Origin: Reticulitermes lucifugus
Taxonomy: Eukaryota > Arthropoda > Insecta > Blattodea > Rhinotermitidae
Direction of reading: 5' to 3'
DNA length: 64,000 nt
NCBI GenBank assembly: GCA_026260175.1
Contig: JAKCWW010001095.1
Coordinates: 1-64,000 of the forward strand
The notes beneath the pieces are model-generated. The model did not search any database, was not told where the DNA came from, and worked only from the letters and a program-made list of their open reading frames with translations. Shown here one piece after another: positions 50,334 through 62,769 of this stretch. Numbering within the stretch: position 1 is the stretch's first letter; every line of letters begins with the position of its first letter. The translations under genes were made by a program, and so were the position numbers.

Positions 50334-51426
50334 TTAAAAGCCATGACACTTTTGATGTGTTTTCAGTAAGGTGTTTGACACGAATGCCTTGTTACAAAGA
50401 TGACACTGATAAGGTCTCTGACCTGTGTGATAGCGTTTGTGCATAGTCAATGTGGACAGCTGTGTGAATGATTTGCCACAGAAGTCACATGTATGGGGAC
50501 GTTCACCTGTATGTGTGCGCTTGTGCACCTTTAGATAATCAGGTTTGCCAAAGCCTTTACCACAAACATCACAAACAAATGGCTTCTCCCCTGTATGAAT
50601 CCTACTATGTGCTTTCAGTGATTCTCCACCTGACAGTGTCTTGCCACATACATCACAGATGAGTTGGTTCTCACCCAGGTGATACTTTCTGTGGATACGA
50701 AGTGAGTTATTGTGCAGAAATGTTTTCCCACAGAATTCACACTGATAGTGCAGCCTATCTTTGTAGTCTGGTTCGTGTTTCTTCTTGTGTAATGCTAAGT
50801 TGCTCTTGTAAGGGTAGGCTTTTCCACAAATATCGCACTGGAATGGCCGTTCACCTGTGTGGATTGTCTTGTGCCTCTGCAGCTCTGTGTTGGTGTAATA
50901 CCCTTTACTACATATGTCACATTTATATTTGTAGTCATTCAGGTGTCTTTTTTTGTGAACTAAAAGATTTGACTTCTGAAATGTTGCATATCCACAAATA
51001 TCACACACATGTTCCATTTCACCAGTATGTGTTTCTTTGTGTTTCTTTAACTCAAAAGCACGTTTGTACTTTCTACTGCACACATCACACTGAAAAGGCC
51101 TGTTGTCAGTGTGTGCAATCATGTGACTCTTCAGATGACCTTTAGATACACACTCTTTACCACATACATCACATTTAAATGTTTCATGGCATTTTGTGTG
51201 CGATACCAACTCCGACTTGCTGCCAAATTTTTCATCGCAGGAAGTACAGTCATGTAGTTTATTTCGTCTGTGCATCACTGTCTGATGTGTCCGGACAACT
51301 CTAGTAATATGCCTACTCCTTTTTATGTCCTTTTTCTCATCAGTTTTTGAAGGTCTCTTTGTTTTGGAATTAATAACCAAATCATCAGAATTTCCAAAAC
51401 AATGAGTAATAATTTCTTTTGCAGAC
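50334..51426 (-). CDS. ZF9: terminal exon, eleven-finger C2H2 protein
   Basis: This exon encodes 363 residues after the acceptor TTTTTCTTCTTTCCAG|G (AG at 51428-51427), starting SAKEIITHCFGNSDD. Residues 21-55 are basic (KTKRPSKTDEKKDIKRSRH), a likely nuclear localisation signal. An extra finger (from C60) with the short linker ETFKC precedes the ten standard fingers. Contacts of all eleven are SSES, SGHS, RFEK, QSNV, TTER, YSNL, HNSI, GESA, KDYV, QSTM, STLT. Finger 3 is CGYA. Finger 8 (GKPDYLKV) and finger 9 (FTQLSTL) agree with ZF1 and ZF2 although those lie far away, whereas finger 2 (KRAFEL) resembles ZF11. A nuclear DNA-binding role is inferred from the family. Confidence 0.9.
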
Positions 51427-52055
51427 CTGGAAAGAAGAAAAAGCTTTATGTGCTACAAAGTTTATCTTCATGAACTAATGTACAGCTCTTCATTAACATA
51501 ATCAAGTTCTCCTAGAAAATGTCTGCAACTACTAGGAAATAGTTTTGCCACACTCCTGAACTTGCCTGTAGTAGCTTTGCTACTAAGACAATGAAAATAC
51601 ACAGTCTTGTTCACATTCAAAACAGACCCTTGAAGCAGAACTGAACAACAAAGTAAAATAAACAGTCACAACATTTTCAACAGAGTTCTCTTGCTCATCC
51701 CAACATCACAACTTTGACGATTTATGATAAAAATAGGTGGCATGAGGGTGGCACTGAACCAGCAGAGAACTATTTTTTTTTCCTACAGAAAGGGGAATTA
51801 CTATTATCAATTAGGATAAAGACTTTTGTACGCAACACAGTCACATCATCAGTTTTAAAAGTCAAGTCTGTCAGTGACGGGATGTCAAATGCAGTGCTGC
51901 GGAGTTACTTTGTCATAATATGGTTCTGAAAGTTTCTATGAGGAATTAAGAGCAAGTATTCAATCAATTCCCTAAGTAACAAGCAAAAATTGTTGGATTA
52001 TAATGCAACATTCAGCTGAAATTCATGTGAGCAGAGAAATGCCTGCATGGTTTTG

Positions 52056-52215
52056 GTGGGGAAACCTGAAGAGATCACTTGGAAGACCTGGTCATACATG
52101 GGAAGATACGAAAATGTAGCTTAAAGGAACAGGATGTGAGGGCATTTATTGGCTACATGTGGCTCAGGATAAATGGTGAGCCCTTGTTAATGTGGTAATG
52201 AATCTTCAAGTTGCA
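52056..52215 (+). mobile_element. LINE-tail fragment
   Basis: Reading the plus strand, in more than one frame, gives GRPGHTWEDTKM and LKGTGCEGI with YWLHVAQDKW, ALVNVVMNLQVAL. It is the same LINE C-terminal tail as the fragment at 10086-10292, in the opposite orientation. It is too short to place in a clade. Confidence 0.55.
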
Positions 52216-52280
52216 TTAAATCTGGGGAACTTCTAAACTAGTTAACAATTAGCTTCTCAAGCAGGACTCTGCTACATGGA

Positions 52281-52316
52281 GTGGGTTGGTTGGTTGGTTG
52301 ATTGGTTGGCTGGTTA
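52281..52316. repeat. GGTT microsatellite
   Basis: An imperfect run of about eight GGTT units (with GATT and GGCT variants) in non-coding DNA. Confidence 0.9.
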
Positions 52317-52474
52317 GATATAAAAAATAGGTTCCACGGCACAAAAACTTCATATTCAGTGTGAAGTTTAAAAATTTCCTGCATGGCAAAATTACCACCC
52401 GTGACACATCCGGTGTGTGGACGAAAAATACCACCAATAAATTGGTAAAACTGTAACAAAGTCATCTACGATTC

Positions 52475-52603
52475 AAGCCTTCTGGGATGTGATGCTGTAC
52501 TGTTCCCAGCATTTCCAAAAATCCAGAAAGCTTCAACCCGACTCATTTGAAACGATGGGAACCACACACCAATGACAAAGCGTCACATCCCAGAAGACAT
52601 GAG
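52475..52603. repeat. Fold-back repeat
   Basis: The ends are inverted copies: CCTTCTGGGATGTGATGCTG on the left and GTCTTCTGGGATGTGACGCT on the right when read on the opposite strand. The inner part carries GAAACGATGGGA, close to the GAAACGTTGGTA of hammerhead-like elements. It is one of the TTCTGGGATGTGATG family. Confidence 0.75.
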
Positions 52604-53937
52604 TCCTCAGCAACATCACTGTAAGAAACTCGAATACTGTGATGCTTGTTTAGGAAAGTTACAAATTCCACCCTTCATACTCATATAACAAATTTTTAAT
52701 CTATTAAGGCTTGTCATTTGCAAAGATTACATTCACAAATATAAGAACAAGAAAGTCAGTAGCTCAGGTCCTTCAGAATTGTCAAAATACACTGATGGCA
52801 TTCCAAAATATACTACCTCAAAGGAACATAAAACTGGTTATGTACCTGCTAAATTCTCAAGACAAGTCAATTATGTGACAAAAATACTTCTTATGCACTA
52901 AGGGCAAGAAGAAAGAGGATGAGTAGAGATGGTGTATGAAACTACATTCAAAAGAAATATCAGGGGCTGCTGGCATTCCATTCAACACAAACATTTTGCC
53001 TAACTGCAATGTTGCAGCAATTAGTAACCACAAAACCTACATGTTCCTCTTACTGCAATGTTACACGCTCAAATCCAAACAGGTCACATCCTCTACCAAG
53101 GAAAGGAAGATCCTACACAGCCTACACTTAACAGGCATATTGAGCAGAAGAAATCATAAATGACATGGCAACACCCATGCCCAGTTACTGTGATAAGCTC
53201 AATGACTATGTAGAGAAACTGGTAATATTTGAAGACAAGAGTGTTGTCTTGCAATACAAATACTGTCAGAAAATGCAAGGTCTGCTTAGAAGATGGAGGT
53301 CAACATACTGAGACTCATCTATGAAATAAGGCAAGCTGAACTGCAAGGGGAAAAGCAGACCCTAAATTCCCACCTGATAAGCAACAATGCTTGAACACCA
53401 GCCGCTGTGGTTCACGAAACAATAAAAAATACCACCTGTACAGCCTAGTGTATATCGTATGAAAGTCCTTTAAAAAAAGGCACTGGCTCCAGGACATATT
53501 ATGCACCTCTCTAAGGTGACAGTTAACATGTTAATGCAATGTGTATGATCAGAGGCATACCCTGTCCAAACACATACAAAATTAGAATGTTCCTCTGTAG
53601 TATCAAGGAAGCTGGTGACTAAATTTCAGCAAAATAAACGATAAAACATCTAAATATTTAAGTATGTCTATTATTTTATTATTCTCTTCCACAAAATACT
53701 CATAACAAAGAACATTCTGTTCTAAAATTACAGTACGAGAATTGAACACTTTAAGTGCAAAACAAAAATTAGAAATTCATTTCACAACGTCTAAGAACGT
53801 AATATCTGCCTCCGAAGATGAAAGAGCAAGTGGTTGCCATGTGCTAGAAAAAAGCCCAAAATGTTTCACAGTCACAGAAATTATAACCACCAAAATGCAC
53901 TTTGTTTAGGCAGGAACCCCTAACAGTCTACAGACAA

Positions 53938-54249
53938 GTCTCCTACATGTTTCAGCACTTTTGGGCCATTATCATGGACCTTCAAGTGATGACAAAGAGA
54001 AGGATGCAATGATAAAACACTGCATATAACAAATCACGCATATACCAGTATAAAAATATAAAGGTTACAAAAAAACACTTCTCTTTGTCATCACTTGAAT
54101 CTCCTTAATACCGGCCAAAGAGGGCTGAAACATGTAACTACAGATAATCAGGAGTTTCTCCACAAATAAAACATATTTTGTTGGTTTCAATTCCTGTGAC
54201 TTATGAAATAAATACATGGAAATATGTAATGCTGTCAGATGTTTCACAA
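53938..54249. repeat. Fold-back element with 11-bp direct flanks
   Basis: Inverted arms 53943-54002 and 54079-54137 share TACATGTTTCAGC, then GGCC, then TTCAAGTGATGACAAAGAGAA. The 11-bp sequence TCTACAGACAA lies directly on both sides (53927-53937 and 54250-54260) and may be a target duplication. The length is close to that of the 46474-46793 element. Each arm, read outward, ends in GCTGAAACATGTA, a hammerhead-like GAAA box. Confidence 0.7.
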
Positions 54250-54308
54250 TCTACAGACAACAATTTATTCCAGCTTACTGCACTGGTATATATATCTACA
54301 TAAAACTT

Positions 54309-54353
54309 ATTCCAACATGTTTCAGCTAATACATGTAGCCACCATCAGGGAAT
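54309..54353 (-). ncRNA. Near-complete minimal hammerhead-like motif
   Basis: In 45 bases the minus strand has ATTCC (stem I 5' arm), CTGATGG (conserved box, one core position off consensus), a stem II of GGCT paired with AGCT around a 9-base loop, GAA, a tiny ACATGT stem III, T as the cleavage-site base, and GGAAT (stem I 3' arm, perfect 5-bp match to ATTCC). This is the layout of a type I minimal hammerhead of Penelope-like elements. Activity is not implied. Confidence 0.5.
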
Positions 54354-56012
54354 ACACACAAGGGTCATGTTTAGTAAAGAATACATAACATTGTCCAAAG
54401 TAAGGGTAAAATGTATATTCCAGAGCAAATTACAATACATTCGTATGCAGGGGCAACAATGTATAAAATACATGATATAAAATATACAGAACTGAATAAA
54501 AATTATTTGCATCCAAACATGATCTTTCCAGATAAGTAGAAAGTTTTGTATATGCAACTACACTGTATACATTTCACACAATGTACTTATCTGACAAGAC
54601 ACCAAAATCTACAGCCCATGAGGAAAAATGTCACGTACATATACATCACGTCAAACAAGTGCCTCCTCACCACCTCCATCTAGTTAGAAAAACATTCTAA
54701 GGGACCGTTCACCAAATATGACAAAACACAAGTGAAAAAAAAACCCCATTTCCCAAAAAACCAATGCACCCTAATCCAGCTCCCCACATAATGTGTTTCT
54801 TTCAAAAAGGTATTTCATAATTCTGGAGTTCACAAAACATGTTTGTACCCCCCTACAAAAAAAACTGCAAATACTTTGTATATGAATGTATTTTGCCACT
54901 GCATAGGTGATATTTACGACACGTTAGTTGTAGTAATACAATGGCATATTACCTACAAGTTAAATTTAACTTCCTTATGACAGAAATTATTGTGTTTCTC
55001 CTTTTCTAGAATGTCCTACTGCTGATACCAGAAACCCTCATTTTTACTAACCTCCAACATATTACTGTGCTCATTTCTTTTATACATGTAACTCCTTAAC
55101 AGCTCATTACCACCAAGATTTATATCCAACATTAAAATGTCACATGATTAACTGACCTCACATAATACCAACAGCTACAGTGCATTCAGCCATTCAGACT
55201 GAAGCATGTGACACTGTTTGGGCTGGGGTGATAAACACGGCCCGCAGAATCAACAGTCTGTAGCTCAAGAAATTACAAATAAAACTTAACAACATTACAG
55301 CAGATGCTGCAAATGTTCTGTTGCTGTCAGTAAAATATTCTAAGTATAACACTGATTTTGTTGTCACAGTTAAGGAAAGAAATGGATTCAAAGTGTTCAC
55401 CAAAGAAAAAGTGGGTGATATCGATAATAGGCTTGTACACTCACATCAAAGATCCCTTAGATTCCCTGCAAAGACCAGGGTTTAAAAATTTTTATTAATG
55501 CACCAGGACAGGTGCATGACAACATAGTGCATCTCCAGCATCTACTGTAATCTCAGTAAAGATTTATCTTCAATTTGCTTGGCCATAGGTTTGTCAGTTC
55601 CACAAAGAATTCATGTCCCTATGTCCAGCTACAAGAGCATCCACTGCTTCTATTTGAACAGTTCAAAAATTTGCAGAAGGCTCTGGAATGTCAACAAGGT
55701 AAATTTCTTGTAATTATATTAGTCTTCAGAGTACAAAAAAAGTAACATTGAGGCTGGGGTCAAATAGTCAATTCAAGAAACTGATCTATTAATGATAGGT
55801 AAAATAATGGGTCCAATGGCATAAGGAACTGGGTAGCACTAACTCAGTGTTACAACACTCAATGCCTGAAAAAGCTAGACACACCACAAAGTGATGCTGT
55901 ATTCAGTCTACCCAATACACCATACCAACAGCAAACACCTTGCAGAATTTCTACAACAGATGTTGTTACTAACGTCCAAAGTTCTCTGGATATGCACACG
56001 TCAAGAAACAAG

Positions 56013-56452
56013 TTACTGGACTTGGGAAACACAATGACTTGTCTGGCGAGTTGTGGGAAATGTTCTGGGTACAAAACCTTTACCACACACATCACACTGG
56101 TAGGGTCTCTTCCCAGTACAGTAATGTCTGTGAATAACAAGCATCAACCTCTGGGTAAATGACTTCCCATAAGTGTCACAGGAGTAGTTTCTCACCTGAG
56201 TGTGTGTGTGTGTGTGTGTGTGCACGTGGAGGAGTTCTGGCCTCTTGAATGCCATTCAACACACATCACACACACACAAGGTTTTCCATTTGTGTGTACC
56301 CTCATGTGTGCGTGAAGAGACCATCTGTTTGATACAGACTTCCCACAGATATCACACAGATGCAGGGTAAGTGAATTCCCATGTGCAAACATTTTGCCAC
56401 AGGTCTCACACTGGAATTTGTTCTCAACTATGAAACCAGTGTCATGAGTCAT
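56013..56452 (-). pseudogene. ZF10: decayed 3' half of a C2H2 exon
   Basis: Parts of fingers 6 to 10 of the family remain: CETCGKMFAHGNSLTLH (finger 6, closest to ZF3 and ZF4), CDICGKSVSNRWSLHAH (finger 7), CVMC (finger 8), then in another frame AFKRPELLHVH, then finger 9 with a cysteine replaced (CDTYGKSFTQRLMLVIH) and finger 10 with the first zinc-binding histidine replaced (PTTRQTSH). The finger 6-7 linker is deleted in frame, the frame shifts around finger 8, and a TG/CA microsatellite (56200-56222) has grown in the HTGEKP linker region after finger 8. No acceptor or fingers 1-5 are found upstream. It is clearly a pseudogene of this family. Confidence 0.85.
56200..56222. repeat. TG/CA microsatellite inside a finger linker
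   Basis: About eleven TG units on the plus strand encode His-Thr repeats on the minus strand, exactly where functional paralogues have H.RTHTGE. The linker codons CAC ACN are a natural seed for a CA repeat. Confidence 0.9.
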
Positions 56453-59400
56453 TTTATGCTCTTAATATGTATATATTGCTATGAGTTACAGAACAGGCGC
56501 CGCTGATGTAATGAGTATCAAGGACTCTGGTTGATGAATGAACCAACTATTGAGAGGTAATGACAAGTGTTTGTTGCGCTCTCATAATTACATGAACAGA
56601 GGACGATTCAATGTTTATACCATTCATGAAGCTGCAAAGAAAACGATATCCCAATGGAGGACTGCTCATTCAAGTCCATCAATGCTGACTGTTAAATAAT
56701 TTACAAATTGTCGAATCATGCAAGACCACAGTGTGTCACTCGAGCCAAAAGAATAATTTATTATGCCATATTATGTATGTAAATGGATTGGTCAAATTCT
56801 TTAACTCAAAATTTTTGGTTGTGAATTTTCAAATATGCGACACTGAAATGTGTACACATAAACACCTAAACAACGCACACATATCGGGCTAAGTGACATT
56901 CTGTGAGCATCTACTTAATGTCATCTTCCTTGACTTCATCATGTAGACAAATGTGCCAATTCAATAGAAGATTTCAAGAAGAAAAACACAGGTGTATCAT
57001 TCACATGTGTTCAGACAGAAAAATAATAAAGTTTTTTCCCATGCAAGATATGGAGCACAAATATTTTTGTTGCAAAATGTGCATGACAGCACCATGAAAC
57101 TTCACAGCCACACAACTACTGGCCATACACAATACAGTATATATTAATATGAAACAAAAAAAATCCTCATGTCAGGGAGAAAGTGCAATTACACTAAAGG
57201 TGTGGATGTGGAATGCTGAAGTGCTTAACAAATCTCTGGCCCGCTATTCTTTGCCCAACTATGGCTTCATATCAGCATGTAATCTGTTATTCAATCTCAT
57301 GTCAGCCAAATGACATGCCATAGAAATACAATATAATTATTCTGAACAGGATTAAATACACCACGCACGCGCGCTCACACACACTGCACAGTCCACGGCC
57401 ACCACATGCCAGGTAGCAGTAGAGATGTCAGCAAAGGCCTCCTGACCCTCTGTCATTTGTGGGCACCAAGCTTAGTAGCTGTTATTTTTATCTCTGGAGA
57501 AGGAAAAAGGTTTGGTGTGAAAATCTCAAGCAAAGACACCTCTTGGAAGACCTATGTGTTGAGACATTAAAACACATTGAGAAAGAATGGGACGGCATAC
57601 ACCAGATTCACCTCACTCCAATATAAACCAGTGGTGCAACTCCCCTGAACACAAACAGTGGGGTTCCATAAAATGTAAGGAATTTCTTGACTAGTTCAGG
57701 ACCCAGTAGCTTAACAAGGACTATGATCCACCAAAGTACCATATGGAAATGACAAGTGTACAAAGCAATCCTATACAGAATGAAATTACCTTTGAAATGG
57801 TTTCACTCCTATAGGTGAACTTGGTTTACTCACTGTGAGGCATGCTTGAAGGCAAAAGGAGTTAAATTCCCAAAATTGTTATAAAATATAGTTTTATGTA
57901 GGTAAAGGCTGACATCAAGAGTTAGCACTGCCTGTAGGAAAAACATCTGTGATTCTAATTGGTCACACCATAAACCACCACCACACTATCTCAAGCAGCA
58001 AGCTTTCATCTCAACTGAACCCACTGTATTCACCAGGGAAGAAATTCTGAGTTACAGAACCTACACATATGGCACTGTGCTTATACAAACCTATTCATAT
58101 GCTGAGCCCATTAAATACAGTTCACAATTCACAACCTCTTTCCAAAAGTAATTTTAGGTGTTTCTTCTCAGCAATATCCAGAACCATGAAACAACCTATT
58201 CCTCAAAGATATTCCAAACATAGTGCAGTCTTAATTTAATTTCTTTTGTGTGAGCGTGCACGCATGCCCGCGCGTGCCACATACTCCAACCACACTGCCT
58301 TTTTTTATGTTAATCACCGTAACTTGCTAACGGATAAACCTGTTCACTGCCAAAAGCAGACAAATTCCCTCCAAATCTTATTACATCCTTAGCTGCAACG
58401 AGACACATTTACTGTCAAATATCAAGCTGAAATTTCAAACACACGAGCCTACAATTCGTTCAGCTATCTTGAAGCTTCAACACTGAAGTTCAGGCAAAAA
58501 GGGTACACAGACAGGCACAGGCATAGAGAAATTAATAAGATATGTGCTGTGCAATTTAAATGAATATATTTATTACTCAAATGTCAATACATTCAGTTAG
58601 CATTTGTGTTTCATATCCCTGAGAATGAAGCAGACAGCATCTAATATACTTAAACTGTTATGGGCATTTTGTTCACTTCACAACCCAAGACTAGTAATAA
58701 TGCACACACTCAACCTTAACACAATTATCATCTCTTTCATATATGCATAAGTACTGCTAGGAGAGAGTACAATTACCTCATTGTGCAGTAACCTAATAAG
58801 CATGCACACAAACACAACATAGCCCTGTGTTCAGCATTTTCCACCGATACAAAGTCATTGAAGTCAATACACAGCTCACTTCATAAACATGACATTTATT
58901 CATTTAAAGCAATGTAACATGAAAAACTCTCACTGCATATTACAATGGATTCATCACTTTGAACACTCAACTACCAAGAAAACAATCCACACACAGTGTA
59001 CCATGTTCTCTCAACCAAAGCCTTGGTGACTTGCAGTAAAACATTTACACACGTAGTGGAGGAAAGCCCTACCAAATTTAGGGTGAAGTTATTTTCAGTT
59101 CAGTAAGTTTTTGTTTGATATCTCTGATGTGTCATTTTATAAATGATTATTGCAAGACTCACCCACCCAAACCAAACCAGACCAGACCAGACCAGACTGA
59201 CTAACCAACCTCCAGCTTGAAAGCAGTGGTGCACACCATCATCTATTCTAACTCATAGTGCACTTCTTACCAAAAATGATCACATTATGGGGAGATCTAA
59301 TGTCATAGTATCTGCTGTTCAAACAATGCAATCAGGCTATCTAAATACAGAAACTTCCAATTAATATGCATGACCAGTACAACTGCTGAACACCAAACTG

Positions 59401-61775
59401 ATACAACATAACAGCTGAAATGAATCAGGCAGTGCAGTGACTACACATCAGGTGATCATGGAATGTGGGCACAATTCTGGCAAGAGGTCAAGATTGTTCT
59501 GAAGACTTAATTCCTCTGGGATATGATGCCATGCAGTGTCATATATTCATTTACACAACACAACCCAGGAGACTTGAATCTTCATCTACACCTCTGTGAG
59601 TAGCTCAAACCCCACAAATGTTCTCTTCTCTATAGCATGAGGCCAATCAGGCCTCCCAGCCAATGGGCACAACCCTGTACGTGAAGATGAACGCTCACTC
59701 CACCTAGTACCGAGGGTAGGAATGAAGGATTACACTTCCATTCCCCTTACATTTTCATGGCATAGTGCTTGCTGACACAAGAAATTACTTTACCTTAACC
59801 ACAATAGCATTAGTGGATCAACTCCAATCACAGAGAAATGATGAGTTACGCTGCTGCACACACACAAATTCAGAATATGCATACAGGCCACAACATTCAT
59901 ACATCCGTAAGATCAATCTATGATCCAAGAACGCAGATCCTCAAAACAAAAATAAACGAAAATGTAAATTCTGAAAAAGTCTGAAGCCACAGACTCCTGG
60001 TTGCCAGCCACACTCAAAGGCACCAGAGATGTTCTGGTTTATCTTGAATGAGATTCTCAGAACAAAGAAATGACAACAGTGATAGCCAAACACGAAAATT
60101 TCAAACCTTCTGTATCATCCAGGATGTCATCCTTCCTAGAAGGAATGGATATTTTCACTTCATGAGCACATCAAATATAGCTTCTCGGTGACCCTCCCAT
60201 TCCCATGCAACTTGAGAAGAAGCACTTTCCCTAATGAGTTGAAGTGTCTGAAGTAATCACAGTTATACACCTCCGTCTTGCAAAGATTACAGTGTGCAAG
60301 TCACACTATTTTATCAGAATGGCCAATGGTGAAGCACAAAGGTGATAAAAGAAAAACCAGACTGGATAAAACCGGAACCAAATGGCAACACAACAAGCCC
60401 AGAAGTCTTTAGACTTTTGCTCTGTGTGTTCTTCGACACTCTTCTGGGTTATTACATTACGTACGATTGTAAGACCATTCTTGCGTTTCAGAAGAACATG
60501 CTGCCTCCATCGTCACTGTGACTGAAATCCACAGCATCCAACAGAACCAAGAATTTGTAAGAGTAGAATGACCATACAGAAAATATGAAGGAATAATCAC
60601 TGTCAAAACTGTCCATGTAGCAGACATCTTGAGAAGGAAACTCTTGACCAGATCTCATGAACAGATCAAGATACCAACCTGACAGAAGATTAGCTACTTC
60701 ATTAGCACAATAATTGGAAACTCAGTGTCAACTTTGAATCAACAAAATTCTGATCCACACTTTTGAAGCATATCCCACTATGACCGAGTGAGATATGAAG
60801 TTCTAGTTCTGTTTGTGACGAGCAATCTCAGCACATTACTTTCAGCGCTTTTTACAATAAAACCAAAGCAGGGAATCAACTAAAGGTGAACATGACAGTC
60901 ACACTGTTCTCTTGGAAACGTTGCTCCAATTCAAAATCTTGATGACAGCAGCAGCAGCTTTCACACTACTACGTTAGGAATGACATAGGTATAACTTTTC
61001 CTCCACATGGAATGTAGTTGAAAATTAAAATCTCTGTATGTGAGAGTACTGTGTCATGTTTACAATACACGATCAACATAATTAGAGATAACATTTAAAA
61101 GTCTCCACTGAAAAGAGGTGCATACATGATGTCAGTTCTCACAAAATGTCTTAGAACTACCACACACACATTCCACCCCTACTGTGTATACTTCCAGTTA
61201 TAAGCCAATCAACAGTACGAACTGATAACAAAGATAACCTATAACTTAAAAATGGGCTCCAGGCCACAGAATGAACTTAAAATACAGTGTTCTGCCCCCT
61301 GCCACTCTGTGCACTTCTGCAAAGTTGAAGGATTCAGTCTGTGCTGGGAAGTTCCTGCACACAAACATGCTCACAACAGATTCTAAAACAAAATGAATAA
61401 ACTTTACCAACATAAATAAAGGCATGCTCTGCAAGTGGACAAAAAAACTTGTACTGTACCTATGCAATACTGCATCTAATGTGACTATGCGACATTCTAA
61501 CAATTCTTTTACATAGACTATTAATTAATATATCAGACAAAGAAAATTCTCCTCATGTAGAGCAGAAATACAACAACAAACAGGCATGTTTAACTTTGCC
61601 ACAGTGGAAGAAATGCTTGCTTACTTCGAAAATTTACATTTTTCACTCAACCTGCCAGTCTTCACATTATTAATTTCGTTGAACAAAATAAATCTGAATA
61701 GTACAATTTCATCTAAACCAAAAACATATCTCAGTATATGCAGCTGTTGCTGGTTACAGACATGCTCTCCCTCTT
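56453..61775. other. Non-coding interval ZF10 fragment-ZF11
   Basis: This 5.3-kb interval has no recognisable host exon. Seen in it are an alternating CA/CG-rich tract (57361-57390), a transposon-tail-like stretch (about 58310-58530, ending CACAGACAGGCACAGG), an ACCAG short tandem (59176-59199) and a fold-back repeat (59500-59585). The region 59930-60900 has unusually few stops locally but no recognisable domain. Confidence 0.5.
59500..59585. repeat. Short fold-back repeat
   Basis: GAAGACTTAATTCCTCTGGG at the left and, on the opposite strand, GAAGATTCAAGTCTCCTGGG at the right are inverted copies, continuing as ATATGATG and TTGTGTTG. It appears to be an internally deleted member of the TTCTGGGATGTGATG fold-back family. 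Confidence 0.6.
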
Positions 61776-62769
61776 CTAAAACACATGCTCATGATTTTTT
61801 TGATGTGTCATAAGGAGAGTTCTTGCAACAAACCCTTTCTGACACACACGACACATGTAGGGCCTCTGCCCTGTATGGGATCTCTTATGCACTACAAGAG
61901 TTGAACGCTGCGTGAATGATTTACCACACTGGTCACAGGTATGCGGCTTTTCACCTGTGTGAGTCCGTTGGTGAACACGCAGGTAGTTGCGGGATATGAA
62001 TGCCTTACCGCACACATCACACACATTTGGTTTCTCCCCAGTATGTGTCCTCACATGCACCATCAAGGATGCCTTGCTGGCAACATTCTTGCCACATATA
62101 TCACACACAAACTGGCTCTCCCCTGTGTGAGACTTCAGATGCAATAGCATAACCTGCTTACGAGCAAACCGTTTCTTACAGATGTCACATTCATGTTTCT
62201 TTTCTGGGGGTACAAAATTAGGATCATGTGTTTTCTTATGCAGCATTAACCTGTATCTGTATCGATATGCCAAGCCACAGATGTCACACTGGTATGGTTT
62301 TTCTCCTGTGTGGATAGTTTTATGCTCTTGGAACGTTGTCTTTGTATAGAATCCTGTGTTGCACACTTCACACTTGTATTTGTACTCACTGAGGTGTCGC
62401 TTCCTGTGATTCACCAGATTTGCTCTCTGTATACACGAATAACCACAAATATCACATACATGGTTCTTTTCCCCTGTGTGGATCTTTTTATGGCTTTTTA
62501 ACTCAAACGCTCGCTTGAAAGTACGATCACAAATATCACATGGAAAGGGACGCTCTTTACTATGAATTACCATGTGAACAGTTAGTGCTCCCTTCGACAC
62601 AAATGCCTCTCCACACACAGTACACACAAATGGACGTTCCCCAGTATGAATCCTCCGGTGAATCAACATTTTACTTTTGATGAGAACCTTTCCACAGAAT
62701 TCACATTTGTTTGAAACCTTTTCCTTTTTGAAGCTGCATTTTGTACCCCTAGAGGTTATGTCTCCAGAT
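61776..62769 (-). CDS. ZF11: terminal exon, ten-finger C2H2 protein
   Basis: This exon encodes 330 residues after the acceptor CTCTCTTCTTTCCAG|A (AG at 62771-62770), starting SGDITSRGTKCSFKK. It has the shortest leader (21 residues), then a short finger-like unit (C22-C25-H37-H41, one residue less than usual) joined by TGERP to the ten standard fingers. Contacts are SGAV, RFES, QANN, TTTE, YYRL, RQVL, SASV, SNYV, QSTV, ATLT. Finger 3 is CGYSC. It is very close to ZF12 (CGYSCIQ, CGL.YRY, and a HDP...PP.K.H.C linker). The ZF12 stop lies only 470 bp upstream of this acceptor, so its own 5' exons have little room before ZF12. A nuclear DNA-binding role is expected. Confidence 0.9.

Larger units (their letters stand above)
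51427..56012. other. Non-coding interval ZF9-ZF10 fragment
   Basis: No host exon is recognised. The interval holds a LINE-tail fragment (52056-52215), a GGTT microsatellite (52281-52316), fold-back repeats (52475-52603 and 53938-54249) and the best hammerhead-like motif of the window (54309-54353, minus). The rest, including 54600-55850, is AT-rich with nothing I can assign. Confidence 0.5.
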
